From Bacteroidota bacterium (GTDB lineage: Bacteria > Bacteroidota > Bacteroidia > Bacteroidales > F082): a stretch of DNA of 64,000 bases. A program made the translations under genes and the position numbers. Below the pieces are notes generated by a model. It ran no database searches. It was not told where the DNA came from and saw only the letters and a program-made list of their open reading frames with translations. Where the stretch lies: assembly GCA_013203805.1 (NCBI GenBank), contig JABMPH010000274.1:1-64000 (forward strand), given 5' to 3'. Below, piece by piece: positions 9,399 through 19,000 of the stretch; the first letter of the stretch is position 1; each line of letters begins with the position of its first letter.

Positions 9399-10274
9399 TT
9401 AAAGAATATTGAATAGTTGTTCTTTCATTTTTTCCAATTCATCTTTCATAAGAACAACAATCCGTTGTAAATTTGAATCATTTGCCTTTGATCCAAGAGT
9501 ATTAATCTCTCTGCCAATTTCCTGAGCTATGAACCCTAGTTTTTTACCCGAAGATTCTTCATTATTTAAATTCTCAAGGAAATAATTACAATTATTTTTC
9601 AATCTAACCTGCTCTTCCGTAATATCAAGTTTCTCAATATAGTATATCATCTCCTGCTCAAGACGATTCTTATCCGTATCAGGGTCACCCAAAAATTTAC
9701 TAATATTCCCAAGTATTCTCTCTCGAATTTTTAACGTTCTCTCTTCCTCATAATTATTAATATCAAGTAAGAGTTGTAGAATATTATTATTTCTGATTAT
9801 AAATTCCTTTTCAAGATCAGCACCCTCTATTATTCTGAAATTATCAACAGCAACCAGCGCTTGTTTAATACAATCGGTTACCATATCTAGCTCTTCTTCA
9901 TTAACCTCCACCTCTTTCTGAATAAAAACTTCAGGCATTTTAACAATAACCGACAGGTAGTCATTAAAATTCTCCTGATCAACAGACTTCGCAAGTAGCT
10001 TTAACTCAGAATAATAATGTTTTGCTAATTCTATATCTATTTGGGATGCCGATTCAACAGTATTTTGCTCAATAAAAATTGACACATCTATTTTACCTCG
10101 CTGCAGTATATTCGCCAAAGATTTTCTGATTTCAATTTCCCGATCTTTCAGATATTGGGGAACTCTAAGATTCAAATCCAGTTGCTTACTATTAAGAGTT
10201 CTAATTTCTACAGTGACTTTTTTATTATCTTTAGTGACTACATGTTTACCGTAGCCGGTCATCGACTTTATCAT
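9399..10274 (-). CDS. yicC: YicC-family endoribonuclease
   Basis: The 291-residue protein starts with the family signature MIKSMTGYG and ends with the conserved C-terminal domain (GKKLGFIAQEIGREINTLGSKAND, then QRIVVLMKDELEKMKEQ). E. coli YicC is an endoribonuclease; the role in Bacteroidota is inferred from family membership. It is the first gene of the operon with gmk. A -7 box (TATATTTG) lies 24-31 bases before the start. Confidence 0.93.
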   Translation of the reverse strand: MIKSMTGYGKHVVTKDNKKVTVEIRTLNSKQLDLNLRVPQYLKDREIEIRKSLANILQRGKIDVSIFIEQNTVESASQIDIELAKHYYSELKLLAKSVDQENFNDYLSVIVKMPEVFIQKEVEVNEEELDMVTDCIKQALVAVDNFRIIEGADLEKEFIIRNNNILQLLLDINNYEEERTLKIRERILGNISKFLGDPDTDKNRLEQEMIYYIEKLDITEEQVRLKNNCNYFLENLNNEESSGKKLGFIAQEIGREINTLGSKANDSNLQRIVVLMKDELEKMKEQLFNIL

Positions 10275-10297
10275 TATTTTTCCTATTGAATATTATA

Positions 10298-10305
10298 CAA
10301 ATATA
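10298..10305 (-). promoter_or_regulatory. Possible -7 box of the yicC operon
   Basis: On the minus strand TATATTTG matches the Bacteroidota TANNTTTG consensus upstream of yicC. No convincing -33 TTTG lies at the usual spacing, so support is limited. Confidence 0.35.
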
Positions 10306-10424
10306 GCAACAAATTATAGCCTCAGGTTTGAATTGATAAAAATGCAGTTGTTTATTTAATATCAAAACTAATTTAACATCAATAATCCCATATTTGGATT
10401 TTAATAGTATACCATATCTTTTAT

Positions 10425-10432
10425 TAAATTTG
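10425..10432 (+). promoter_or_regulatory. Possible -7 box of the TPR gene, near-leaderless
   Basis: TAAATTTG matches TANNTTTG and ends only 5 bases before the ATG at 10438. If used, the mRNA would begin at or near the start codon. No clear -33 element is seen at the right distance. Confidence 0.3.
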
Positions 10433-10437
10433 CAAGT

Positions 10438-11829
10438 ATGAGGATATTGATTGCTGCCATATTAATACTTAGTGCAACATATAGGGTTAACGCATCACCT
10501 ATAGAAGAAATTGATAGTTTGCAGGCTCAGCTATTGATTACACAAGCTGATGAAAAAGTAAAAACACTAATCACACTGTCGGAAGCATACCGAAATATAG
10601 TTTTTAACGATTGTATGAAATATGGTATCCAAGCACTTGAGTTATCCGACAAATTAAATAATAAAAGTTTAAAAGCAGCAACACTTAAATCACTGGGAAT
10701 AAGTAGTTATTACTCTGGTGATATGGATATCGCACTCACCTACTACACCCAAAGTTTTGAGATATATAAAGAGCTAAACGACAAAAAAGGGCAAGCAAAT
10801 TGCCTCAATAATATTGGTATTATTTATGAAGAATGGGCTAACTTTGACAAGGCTATTGAATATTACACACAATCATTTAATATTGAAGAAGAGCTTGATA
10901 ACAAAGAGGGAATGGCTATTTCATTAATTCAAATTGGGAATATTAGCTTCTATCGCAACGGTTATCAGGAGGCGATTGACAATTATTACCAGGCTCTGTT
11001 AATTTCTACTGAAATTGATGATAAGGATGGAATAGGCTATGCTTATAATAGCATTGGTATTATTTATGGCAAATGGAAGAAGTTTGATAAAGCTCTTGAT
11101 TATTATCAAAAAGCTGTAACCATATTTCAGGAAACCAATAATAAACGAGCTGTATCGCAGGCATTAACAAATATGGGCGAAATATATAATTTTGAATTGA
11201 AAGATTATAAAAAAGCCCTTAAAATATATAACGAAGCCCTCCATCTCAAAAAAAGTCAGGAAGACAAAGTTGGGATAGCCTTGGTATATAATAACCTTGG
11301 TACCCTTTATGGAAATATGGAAGATGGAAAAAAAGCATTTGAGTTTTTCCTGAAGAGTCTAGATTTATACAAATCAACGGGATCTTTAACCGGTGTTGTG
11401 ATGGTTAATTATAATATAGGTGAATTATATAGAGAATCGAATGATATTAGTACAGCTATTGAATATTTTAATAATAGTCTTACAATGGCAAAAGCAACCG
11501 GACAAGTAGATTTTATTGAAAGTAACTATGAGGCGCTTATTCATTGTTATGCTAAAACATGTGATTATGAAAATTTCGAAAATTGCTTTCGTCTGTTCAC
11601 AATTGGCAAGGATTCCTTAATTGAAAAACTCAATGAATTTGAGATGATTGAAATGGAAATCAAATACAAGGTAGAAGAAAGTATCCTCGAAAGTATTCAA
11701 TTACAAAAAGACAACACCGAAAAGGAATATCAAATTAGGAAATATAAATTTCTTCTTACCGGCTTGGCAGCCATTGCAATAATAATATTGTTTATCTATC
11801 TATTGTTTCTTAATATAAAAAAGAAATAA
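10438..11829 (+). CDS. Secreted/membrane-anchored TPR-repeat protein
   Basis: The 463-residue protein has an N-terminal signal peptide (about 1-19, cleaving near VNASP). About eight tetratricopeptide repeats follow (for example LNNIGIIYEEWANFDKAIEYY and AYNSIGIIYGKWKKFDKALDYY). A charged coiled-coil-like stretch and one transmembrane helix near the C-terminus (about 437-459) end in LNIKKK. This is the sensor part of the TPR histidine kinases and TPR-LuxR proteins common in Bacteroidota, but the protein stops directly after the membrane helix with no kinase or DNA-binding domain. Its stop codon overlaps the start of the next gene (TAATG), so the two are translationally coupled. Confidence 0.85.
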   Translation: MRILIAAILILSATYRVNASPIEEIDSLQAQLLITQADEKVKTLITLSEAYRNIVFNDCMKYGIQALELSDKLNNKSLKAATLKSLGISSYYSGDMDIALTYYTQSFEIYKELNDKKGQANCLNNIGIIYEEWANFDKAIEYYTQSFNIEEELDNKEGMAISLIQIGNISFYRNGYQEAIDNYYQALLISTEIDDKDGIGYAYNSIGIIYGKWKKFDKALDYYQKAVTIFQETNNKRAVSQALTNMGEIYNFELKDYKKALKIYNEALHLKKSQEDKVGIALVYNNLGTLYGNMEDGKKAFEFFLKSLDLYKSTGSLTGVVMVNYNIGELYRESNDISTAIEYFNNSLTMAKATGQVDFIESNYEALIHCYAKTCDYENFENCFRLFTIGKDSLIEKLNEFEMIEMEIKYKVEESILESIQLQKDNTEKEYQIRKYKFLLTGLAAIAIIILFIYLLFLNIKKK

Positions 11830-12902
11830 TGGATGTTAATAAACCATATCACCTTTTTAATGACCCGTTGAGGTACTATAACGAGATGATTGAGGATATT
11901 GAAAAAGCACAAAAATACGTCTATATAGAAACATTTAGAGTTGGCAAAGATGAAATTGGCGAACGATTCAGACGAGTTCTTTCGAAAAAGGCAAAAGAAG
12001 GTGTGGAGGTTAAATTACTTATCGATTATTGGGGTGCCGGACCAATCGACCACGACTATTTCAAGAAACTAATAAAATACAAAGGAGAGGTAAGATTTTT
12101 TGAAAAGATTAAATTCAATTCCGATATGTTCACGCGTAGTCATCGGAGGAATCACCGTAAACTTCTTCTAATTGACGATGAAATAACTTATATAGGATCT
12201 TCAAATCTTACTGGTTACAATATGAACTGGCGTGAATCGATGTTGAGGATGGAAAGCGATATTACTACAACTTTTGTAAAACTCTTCAATCAGGATTTTA
12301 AAGGATACAATAAGTATAGCTTTAATAGTCCTTACAAAACCAAAAGAGTAGTTCATGGTAGTTTTGAAATTATTAGAGATGTTCCATCAATAACTAGAAA
12401 ACTGATTAACAACAAGTTTATCAAACTAATTAAAAAAGCACAATCACAAGTAACAATAGAAACACCATATTTTTTACCAGGGTTTTTCCTCAGAAAAGCA
12501 TTGATGGATGCTGCTCAGAGAGGCGTAAATGTTAATGTTGTATTACCTCGACATTCTGATGTAACACTTATCGATATTCTTCGAAATAAATATTTTGGTA
12601 TGATGTATAAAGCCGGCGTTAACTTCCTTTTTTATGAGCTTAACAATCTTCATGCAAAAATGATGCTAATTGATAAAAAAATCTTTGCCATTGGTTCATC
12701 AAATTTCGATTATCGAAGCTTTAGATATATGTATGAAATAATGCTAATCGGCAATAACAATGAAATAGTAAAACAGGTTAATATCCATATGAAAAAAACA
12801 ATTTCTGATTCGATTAAATTCAACTATGCTCATTGGAAAAACCGACCTCTAATCAATAAATTCTTCGAGTGGATATTATTACCATTCCGGCATTTACTAT
12901 AA
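11829..12902 (+). CDS. Phospholipase D-family cardiolipin synthase
   Basis: The 357-residue protein has two HKD catalytic motifs: His109/Lys111/Asp116 (HRKLLLID) and His275/Lys277/Asp282 (HAKMMLID), each followed by IGSSN. These form one bilobal active site. It lacks N-terminal membrane helices, so it resembles ClsB/YbhO-type enzymes more than ClsA. It probably makes cardiolipin by phosphatidyl transfer at the inner membrane; other PLD activities are possible. It overlaps the upstream TPR gene by one base. Confidence 0.85.
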   Translation: MDVNKPYHLFNDPLRYYNEMIEDIEKAQKYVYIETFRVGKDEIGERFRRVLSKKAKEGVEVKLLIDYWGAGPIDHDYFKKLIKYKGEVRFFEKIKFNSDMFTRSHRRNHRKLLLIDDEITYIGSSNLTGYNMNWRESMLRMESDITTTFVKLFNQDFKGYNKYSFNSPYKTKRVVHGSFEIIRDVPSITRKLINNKFIKLIKKAQSQVTIETPYFLPGFFLRKALMDAAQRGVNVNVVLPRHSDVTLIDILRNKYFGMMYKAGVNFLFYELNNLHAKMMLIDKKIFAIGSSNFDYRSFRYMYEIMLIGNNNEIVKQVNIHMKKTISDSIKFNYAHWKNRPLINKFFEWILLPFRHLL

Positions 12903-13074
12903 TTCTTCAAAGTGTTTATTTACAATCAATCTCCAGAATAGTATAAGAATTATCTAACTTTACAAATACAATTTATTAACCCTAATTTATCCTAAAGGTT
13001 ACCATAAAAAGACTAATTTTGAAGTCTCAATTTAAAATCTGTTTTATATTTTTTAATTTTTAAATTTCATTCAA

Positions 13075-14298
13075 ATGGCAGAGATATTAACATCTAAAAC
13101 TGCAATGGAGTTGGAAGATAAATATGGCGCACATAACTATCATCCACTTCCAGTAGTACTTTCAAAAGGAAAAGGAGCAAAAGTATGGGATATTGAAGGT
13201 AAAGAATACTTCGACTTTCTATCAGCATATTCAGCTGTAAATCAAGGACATTGTCATCCAAAAATTATTGGCGCAATGGTTGATCAGGCAAATACACTAA
13301 CCCTAACCTCAAGAGCCTTTTATAGCGATGCATTGGGTATTTATGAAAAGTATATAACCGAGCTTTTTGGATACGATAAAGTACTACCAATGAACACCGG
13401 TGCTGAAGCTGACGAAACTGCTCTTAAATTATGCAGGCGATGGGCGTATGATGTAAAAGGCATTGAAACTGACATGGCAAAAATAATTGTTTGTGCTAAT
13501 AACTTCCATGGACGCACAATCTCAATTATTTCAATGTCAACTGATCCTGAATCAAAAGCTGGGTTTGGTCCGTACACACCTGGTTTTATTGTTATACCTT
13601 ATAACGATCTGAATGCATTAAAAAACGCTCTTGAAGATACAAATGTTGCAGGTTTCCTTGTTGAGCCAATTCAAGGAGAAGCCGGAGTGGTTGTTCCTGA
13701 TGAAGGATATCTTAAAACTGCTTACAACATGTGCCATGAGAATAACGTACTTTTTATTGCTGATGAAGTACAAACCGGAATTGCACGTACTGGAAAAATG
13801 CTAGCCTGTGACCATGAAGGTGTGCATCCCGACATCCTAATACTAGGAAAAGCTCTATCAGGAGGAACATATCCGGTATCAGCTGTACTGGCTGATGATG
13901 AGATTATGCTCACAATTAAACCTGGTCAACATGGTTCAACTTTTGGAGGAAACCCGGTTGCGGCAAGGATTGCTACTGCAGCGCTACAGGTTGTAATAGA
14001 TGAAAACCTTGAAGAAAAAGCTGAGGCTCTTGGTAATATTTTTAGAGCTGAAATGAAAAACCTCGACTCTGACATGGTAGAACTTGTTAGAGGTAAAGGT
14101 CTACTAAATGCCATTGTTATTAAACCAAAAAATGGTAAAACTGCAATGGATGTATGTATAAAGATGGCTGAAAACGGATTATTGGCAAAACCAACTCACG
14201 ACCATATTATTAGATTCGCACCCCCATTGGTAATTAGCGAAGAAGAACTTATGACAGCAATTGGAATTATCAGAGATTCCATACTGTCTTTCGAATAA
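13075..14298 (+). CDS. rocD: Ornithine aminotransferase
   Basis: This 407-residue class III aminotransferase matches ornithine-oxo-acid transaminases closely ([12 protein letters not shown] at the N-terminus; [25 protein letters not shown]). Asp230 (ADEVQTG) binds the PLP ring nitrogen and Lys259 (LGKALSGG) the aldehyde. It interconverts ornithine and glutamate semialdehyde, linking arginine and proline metabolism. It is monocistronic, with a strong terminator 22 bases after the stop. Confidence 0.95.
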   Translation: MAEILTSKTAMELEDKYGAHNYHPLPVVLSKGKGAKVWDIEGKEYFDFLSAYSAVNQGHCHPKIIGAMVDQANTLTLTSRAFYSDALGIYEKYITELFGYDKVLPMNTGAEADETALKLCRRWAYDVKGIETDMAKIIVCANNFHGRTISIISMSTDPESKAGFGPYTPGFIVIPYNDLNALKNALEDTNVAGFLVEPIQGEAGVVVPDEGYLKTAYNMCHENNVLFIADEVQTGIARTGKMLACDHEGVHPDILILGKALSGGTYPVSAVLADDEIMLTIKPGQHGSTFGGNPVAARIATAALQVVIDENLEEKAEALGNIFRAEMKNLDSDMVELVRGKGLLNAIVIKPKNGKTAMDVCIKMAENGLLAKPTHDHIIRFAPPLVISEEELMTAIGIIRDSILSFE

Positions 14299-14320
14299 TA
14301 AGAAAACAGATCATAAAAAA

Positions 14321-14354
14321 AGCTGTATCGCCTAAGGCGATACAGCTTTTTTTT
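14321..14354. terminator. Strong rho-independent terminator after rocD, probably bidirectional
   Basis: AGCTGTATCGCC and GGCGATACAGCT form a perfect 12-bp stem with a TAA loop, flanked by A and T runs on both sides. It can therefore terminate both rocD (plus) and tonB (minus). Confidence 0.93.
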
Positions 14355-14373
14355 GTTTTATTTTTTATCTCTA

Positions 14374-15051
14374 TTATTGAAGAGTAAATTTTACTGGTAA
14401 GTTATATGAAACCCTAACAGGTTTACCTCGTTGCATACCTGGTTTCCATTTTGGCATACCATTAACAACACGTATTGCTTCCTCATCGCATCCTCCGCCA
14501 ATACCACGTAGAACTTTTACATTTGAAATACTTCCATCGGGTTCAACAACAAAGTTGATAAATACACGTCCTTGAATATTTGTTTCTTTTGCAAACGGAG
14601 GGTACTTTATATTACTACTCAAGTAACCCATTAGTTTGGCCATTCCTCCAGGGAAATCCGGCATAGCTTCAACAACAGTAAAAATCTCGGCCTCAACAAT
14701 TTCCTCATCGTCATCTTCTGGCGGAATATATTCTTCCATTTCAGTTTCATCATCCGCATCAACATCTATGTCGATTTCATCATCAACCTCAACATCATCC
14801 TCAACAATAGTAATTTTTGTAACCTGCTTTGGTGGAGGTGGTGGTGGTGGTTTAACTTTTTGCTCGGTTATTGGAATAATTTCCTCTGGAGTATCATCAA
14901 CAGCACGAGCGGTTAGGTCAACAGTTATCTTATCATAACTTTTGTACTCAAAAGCAGCAAAAACTACTAATAAAGCTATAATCAGACCTATTTCAAAAAA
15001 GTAACCTTTTCTTCCTTCGAGGTCTGCTTTTTTTGTTTTTCTGGCTTCCAT
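14374..15051 (-). CDS. tonB: Energy transducer TonB
   Basis: The 225-residue protein has a short cytoplasmic N-terminus and one transmembrane helix (about 20-38). A proline-rich linker (KPPPPPPPK) precedes an unusually acidic stretch rich in Asp and Glu (about 80-120). It ends in a canonical TonB C-terminal domain (about 130-225: FPGGMAKLM, YPPFAKE, GRVFINFVVEPDG, KWKPGMQRGKPVRV). It passes proton-motive energy from ExbBD to outer-membrane receptors. It lies downstream of gcvH and the VanZ-like gene. Its C-terminal domain closely resembles the third repeat of the protein at 34496-35629. Confidence 0.93.
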   Translation of the reverse strand: MEARKTKKADLEGRKGYFFEIGLIIALLVVFAAFEYKSYDKITVDLTARAVDDTPEEIIPITEQKVKPPPPPPPKQVTKITIVEDDVEVDDEIDIDVDADDETEMEEYIPPEDDDEEIVEAEIFTVVEAMPDFPGGMAKLMGYLSSNIKYPPFAKETNIQGRVFINFVVEPDGSISNVKVLRGIGGGCDEEAIRVVNGMPKWKPGMQRGKPVRVSYNLPVKFTLQ

Positions 15052-15110
15052 TTCTAGTTAATTTATGTTTAAAAGTATAATCTGGCTAAAGTAATAAAAT
15101 CTTTAATTGA

Positions 15111-15506
15111 TTAGTTATTCACAATCTTCTTTTTGTAATTATGCAAATAGTATGCCAAGAACCCGATCAAAACACCAACAGCATCAGCGATAAAATCCCA
15201 TAAGCTACCATTCCTTCCTACAAAAACATATTTCTGAAGAACTTCTGTTAATAATGCAAATAATATTGTTGCAAAAATTATCAGAACACTAACTATATAA
15301 CGCTGTTTATCAGATGAATATTGCCCGCGAAAAGCGTACAATATTAATACGCACTGTATTCCAAAAATAAAAATATGAACTACTTTGTCAGGAGATAACC
15401 AATCCCAAAATGAGACAACGCTAGGAAAATAACTTCCGGGGACACCCGTCAGAATTAGAATAAATATTGCCCAAACCAGCGATGGCCATAATCTCCTGAT
15501 CATCAT
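15111..15506 (-). CDS. VanZ-family membrane protein
   Basis: The 131-residue protein has four predicted membrane helices and a VanZ-like pattern: DKVVHIFIFG at the end of the first loop and GRNGSLWDFIADAVGVLIGF near the C-terminus. Relatives of VanZ are widespread, and their function outside teicoplanin resistance is unclear. It starts 5 bases after gcvH and precedes tonB, an arrangement often seen next to sprA in Bacteroidota. Confidence 0.85.
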   Translation of the reverse strand: MMIRRLWPSLVWAIFILILTGVPGSYFPSVVSFWDWLSPDKVVHIFIFGIQCVLILYAFRGQYSSDKQRYIVSVLIIFATILFALLTEVLQKYVFVGRNGSLWDFIADAVGVLIGFLAYYLHNYKKKIVNN

Positions 15507-15511
15507 ATAGA

Positions 15512-15892
15512 CTAGGAGTCGATATTTTGTGAATATGCGTCTTTATCTAATAATTCATCAATTTCAGATTTATCAGCGAGTTTTATTTTCACAATCCAAC
15601 CTTCACCATATGGATCTTTATTAATAGATTCAGGATCCGACTCAAGATTTTCATTAAACTCAATAACTATTCCACTCACAGGCATGAACATATCACTTAC
15701 TGTTTTCACAGCTTCAATTGTACCAAATGAGTCACCTTTTTTAAGTTCTTCATCAAGTGTTTCAACTTCAACAAAAACAATATCACCTAACTCTTTTTGA
15801 GCATAATCGGTAACACCAACGAAAGCATAATCGCCTTCAACTCTAACCCACTCATGGTCTTCTGTGTAAAGTAAATTTTCAGGAATATTCAT
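15512..15892 (-). CDS. gcvH: Glycine cleavage system H protein
   Basis: The 126-residue protein has the lipoyl-attachment motif [11 protein letters not shown] with Lys63, the DHEWV N-terminal signature and the normal length. The lipoyl arm shuttles the aminomethyl group among the P, T and L proteins of glycine cleavage. None of the other glycine cleavage genes are in the window. Upstream, TAAATTTG (15919-15926, minus strand) may be its -7 box. Confidence 0.96.
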   Translation of the reverse strand: MNIPENLLYTEDHEWVRVEGDYAFVGVTDYAQKELGDIVFVEVETLDEELKKGDSFGTIEAVKTVSDMFMPVSGIVIEFNENLESDPESINKDPYGEGWIVKIKLADKSEIDELLDKDAYSQNIDS

Positions 15893-16083
15893 CGTTATAT
15901 ATTAATTAAAAACAGCTTCAAATTTAATTTATTTTTAGCGTAACGTGTTAGGTTATTGCATTTTTTTTCAACGATTTTATAACAATTATTGTTAGACTCC
16001 ACAGGGAAATAATTACATTTCCCCAAAAAAATAACTGTATTAATATGTGACTATCTATTGCACTAATAACTTGAAAATTATGA

Positions 16084-19000
16084 CTATTGAGCTAAATTAA
16101 ACCGCAAACTAAATCCCCCACTTGTTGTGGAATTAGGCATTTGTGAAGAAACATATGGATTACTACTTGTCCAATTATAATACAGTTTTAGTTGTATACT
16201 CTGGCTTAACATATAATCGCCGGCAAAGTTTAGGGTATATTGTTTGGTACCGGCAGATATTTGGTTATTAACTTCATCAATTCTTCGCAGAGTAGTTTTA
16301 TTATCTCTGATCCCGAAATCTAACTTGAGATTTAAATCACTTTTAAAATTAGAATTTTTTGGCCCCCCACTCAACGAACCAATTGTAAATTTGAGATTTT
16401 TTATTCTATACCCCATGCCTACAATTACTTCTGATCCAATTACTTCAGTTAGCTGATTATTTACAAAACTCAAATCAAGTTTTCTGGATTTCTTATACTC
16501 CACTTTTGCCGACAAGCTATTATGCATTGTAACATCAACTCCAATTAAAGGACTATATTGTTCCATAATTGAAACTATTCCAACATCGTATTGAGTAATG
16601 TAATTTTCAGAATTTTGAAATGTTTGATTTGCATTTTCTGGGTCGAAATTTACATTTGTAGTCCAACTCGAAATGCTTAACATTGAACGATAACCATGAG
16701 TAATATTAACAGTACGGAAAAGTTTTCCAATGGATTTGATATTTGTTAATCCATTAAATGTGATGCGCCAGTTTGGTATTGGTATTTTTGGGAATGGGCT
16801 ACTAGTATTAACAGAGGAGGTACCCTGACCAGAATATGCAGCCAAAAATGAATAGTATAATACCGACTGAGAAGTTGATGTATAGCCTCGAGGGAAAATA
16901 CCTCCAGCAAGGCTGTCATAAACCTCCACACCATCCCATGAGCTATTTTCGTTTGCCAATCGATATGCCACATCCTTTCTAGATCCTAGGAAATCAACAA
17001 ATGTATTTGAAACATCAGCACTGTTAGTTTTATCAAATGAAGTTCTGATAATGGAGTATGATATACTAAAATTACCACCGTCCTGAGGAGTAAATTCTGT
17101 GAATATTGGGTCATCAAATGAATTATTATTTCTAAAATATGATCGATAATTACTAGCATAAATCCTGTCGCCATCAATATCAATCTTAACTGCACTTAGT
17201 ATATCACCACTTATCTTATACGATAATGATTCCGTAGACTTTCGCATGTAAGGATTATTCAGAATTGTATCTTTGGTAATCCAACCATTTGCCGCGGCAT
17301 CCCATTTTATATCTCTCTGATCTCCAAACACAAAACCAAGTCCTGGAGCTGAAGAGCCAAGATTTATCCCCATTAACTCGGGCTCCTGATTAAATCCTGG
17401 CAACACCATACCATATCCTGAACTGTAGGTAACAGAGGCATTTTTAATTGACATAATTGTTTTTAGAACTCCTTCTCCAATTATTTTCCCGTAATTAACT
17501 TTCGGTTTTTCAATTGTATCATTAACATCTTCGGGTGGCTCAGGCGCTCCACCTCTTACCCTTGAAGTTGGTCGCGTAGAGCGTTTTTTGGAACTATTTA
17601 TCTTTTTAAAATAAGGAACCTTATCATAAAACTTATCCAGATCGAGTTTACCATTAAGTTGCTTTTGGTTTGAATTTTCGATGGTATTTCCCATCCTTTC
17701 CTGAATTGAAAATGGTGATGCTGACCATTTATAAAGAGCTTGATAACTCATCGCCACTGTAACCCAATCAATAATAGGTATTTTCTTAAGTGGAACATTG
17801 TATGTTGCCTTAAATGACTGGTTATAACGCTGCATTGTTCCTCCACCATAAATATCTCTCCAAACATCTTGTTTATACTCATCCCACTCCTGTGTATTCT
17901 TATCCGGATAAATTATTGGTTCTCTAATATAAGCATTTGCCCCCGCAGTAAATTCGAAAGTTAATGCTTTTGAAAAATCATATTTGAAATTATAATCTCT
18001 AGTCCATGCCCACTGCCTATCAATAGTTGGCTTAATTATAATATCACCAAGGCTCTTATCACGATATAACATTTTTCTGATTGATCGATCCATATCAGTT
18101 CTGAAACTAAAAGTTTTTGGCATTACATAAAAGTTAAAATCCTTTATTAGTTTTAGATTTTTATTGGAGAATAGCTTTGCCTTATTCAGCGGTTTAAAGT
18201 TTTTAGGTTTTGGATTGAAATTATAACCTATCCCTCCTCGATATTGATCCTGATTATCATACTCAAAATCAATATCACGATGATCATTTTGCGAATAGGC
18301 AAACGACACATCGAAGTTCTCAATATCGTAAATCCTTTGTTTTTTATTGGTTCCAACCCTATCTTTTCTAACGTTCATTAGGTTTATATTCTGCCTTACC
18401 GTTCTATCGATAACAAGACTACGAACGGAATCACGCTTACTTTTATCATCATATGAATCCAGCTCTTCATCCAGCAGTACATCAGGATCGAGGGGATTAT
18501 ATTCGGGAGTTATTGTTGTTAAGGCATAATCGTAATGCACAGGTATTCTAACACCTGCTTTCTCACCTAAAAATTTACCCATCTCCATATCGGTTGCAAC
18601 CATGAAATTCGTTATGTGTTCCAATGGAATCTGACTGATTTTCTTTTCAAGGCTTGCAAATCCAGCAGAACTATGTGAACTTGTAACAACTACCCTACCA
18701 AGATCAGCTAAAGTTGCCTCTACCCTACCTGTAGCAGCCCAACCGGCATTGTCATTAAAATCGGTAAGTCGTAATTCATCTACCCAAATAATAGCACTGC
18801 GTGGTGTTCCGTCATCATCTAGACTTGATCGCTGTTTTGGATTACGTACTCCAATCAAAATTCCTTTAACATCACTTATGCTTGGGCTACCCATTATTGT
18901 AACCTTTTTATTAACACCAATATATTCAGTATATGGTTTATCCAAACGTAAGTCGCTTTTTGGATCACGCATCGCTACATTTCGATTTTGCTTAATACGC

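Noticed and set aside
14636-14938. 100-codon plus-strand frame rich in Ser, Thr and Gly opposite tonB
   Set aside because: It is the complement of the acidic and proline-rich tonB region; the repeats are an artefact of that low-complexity sequence.
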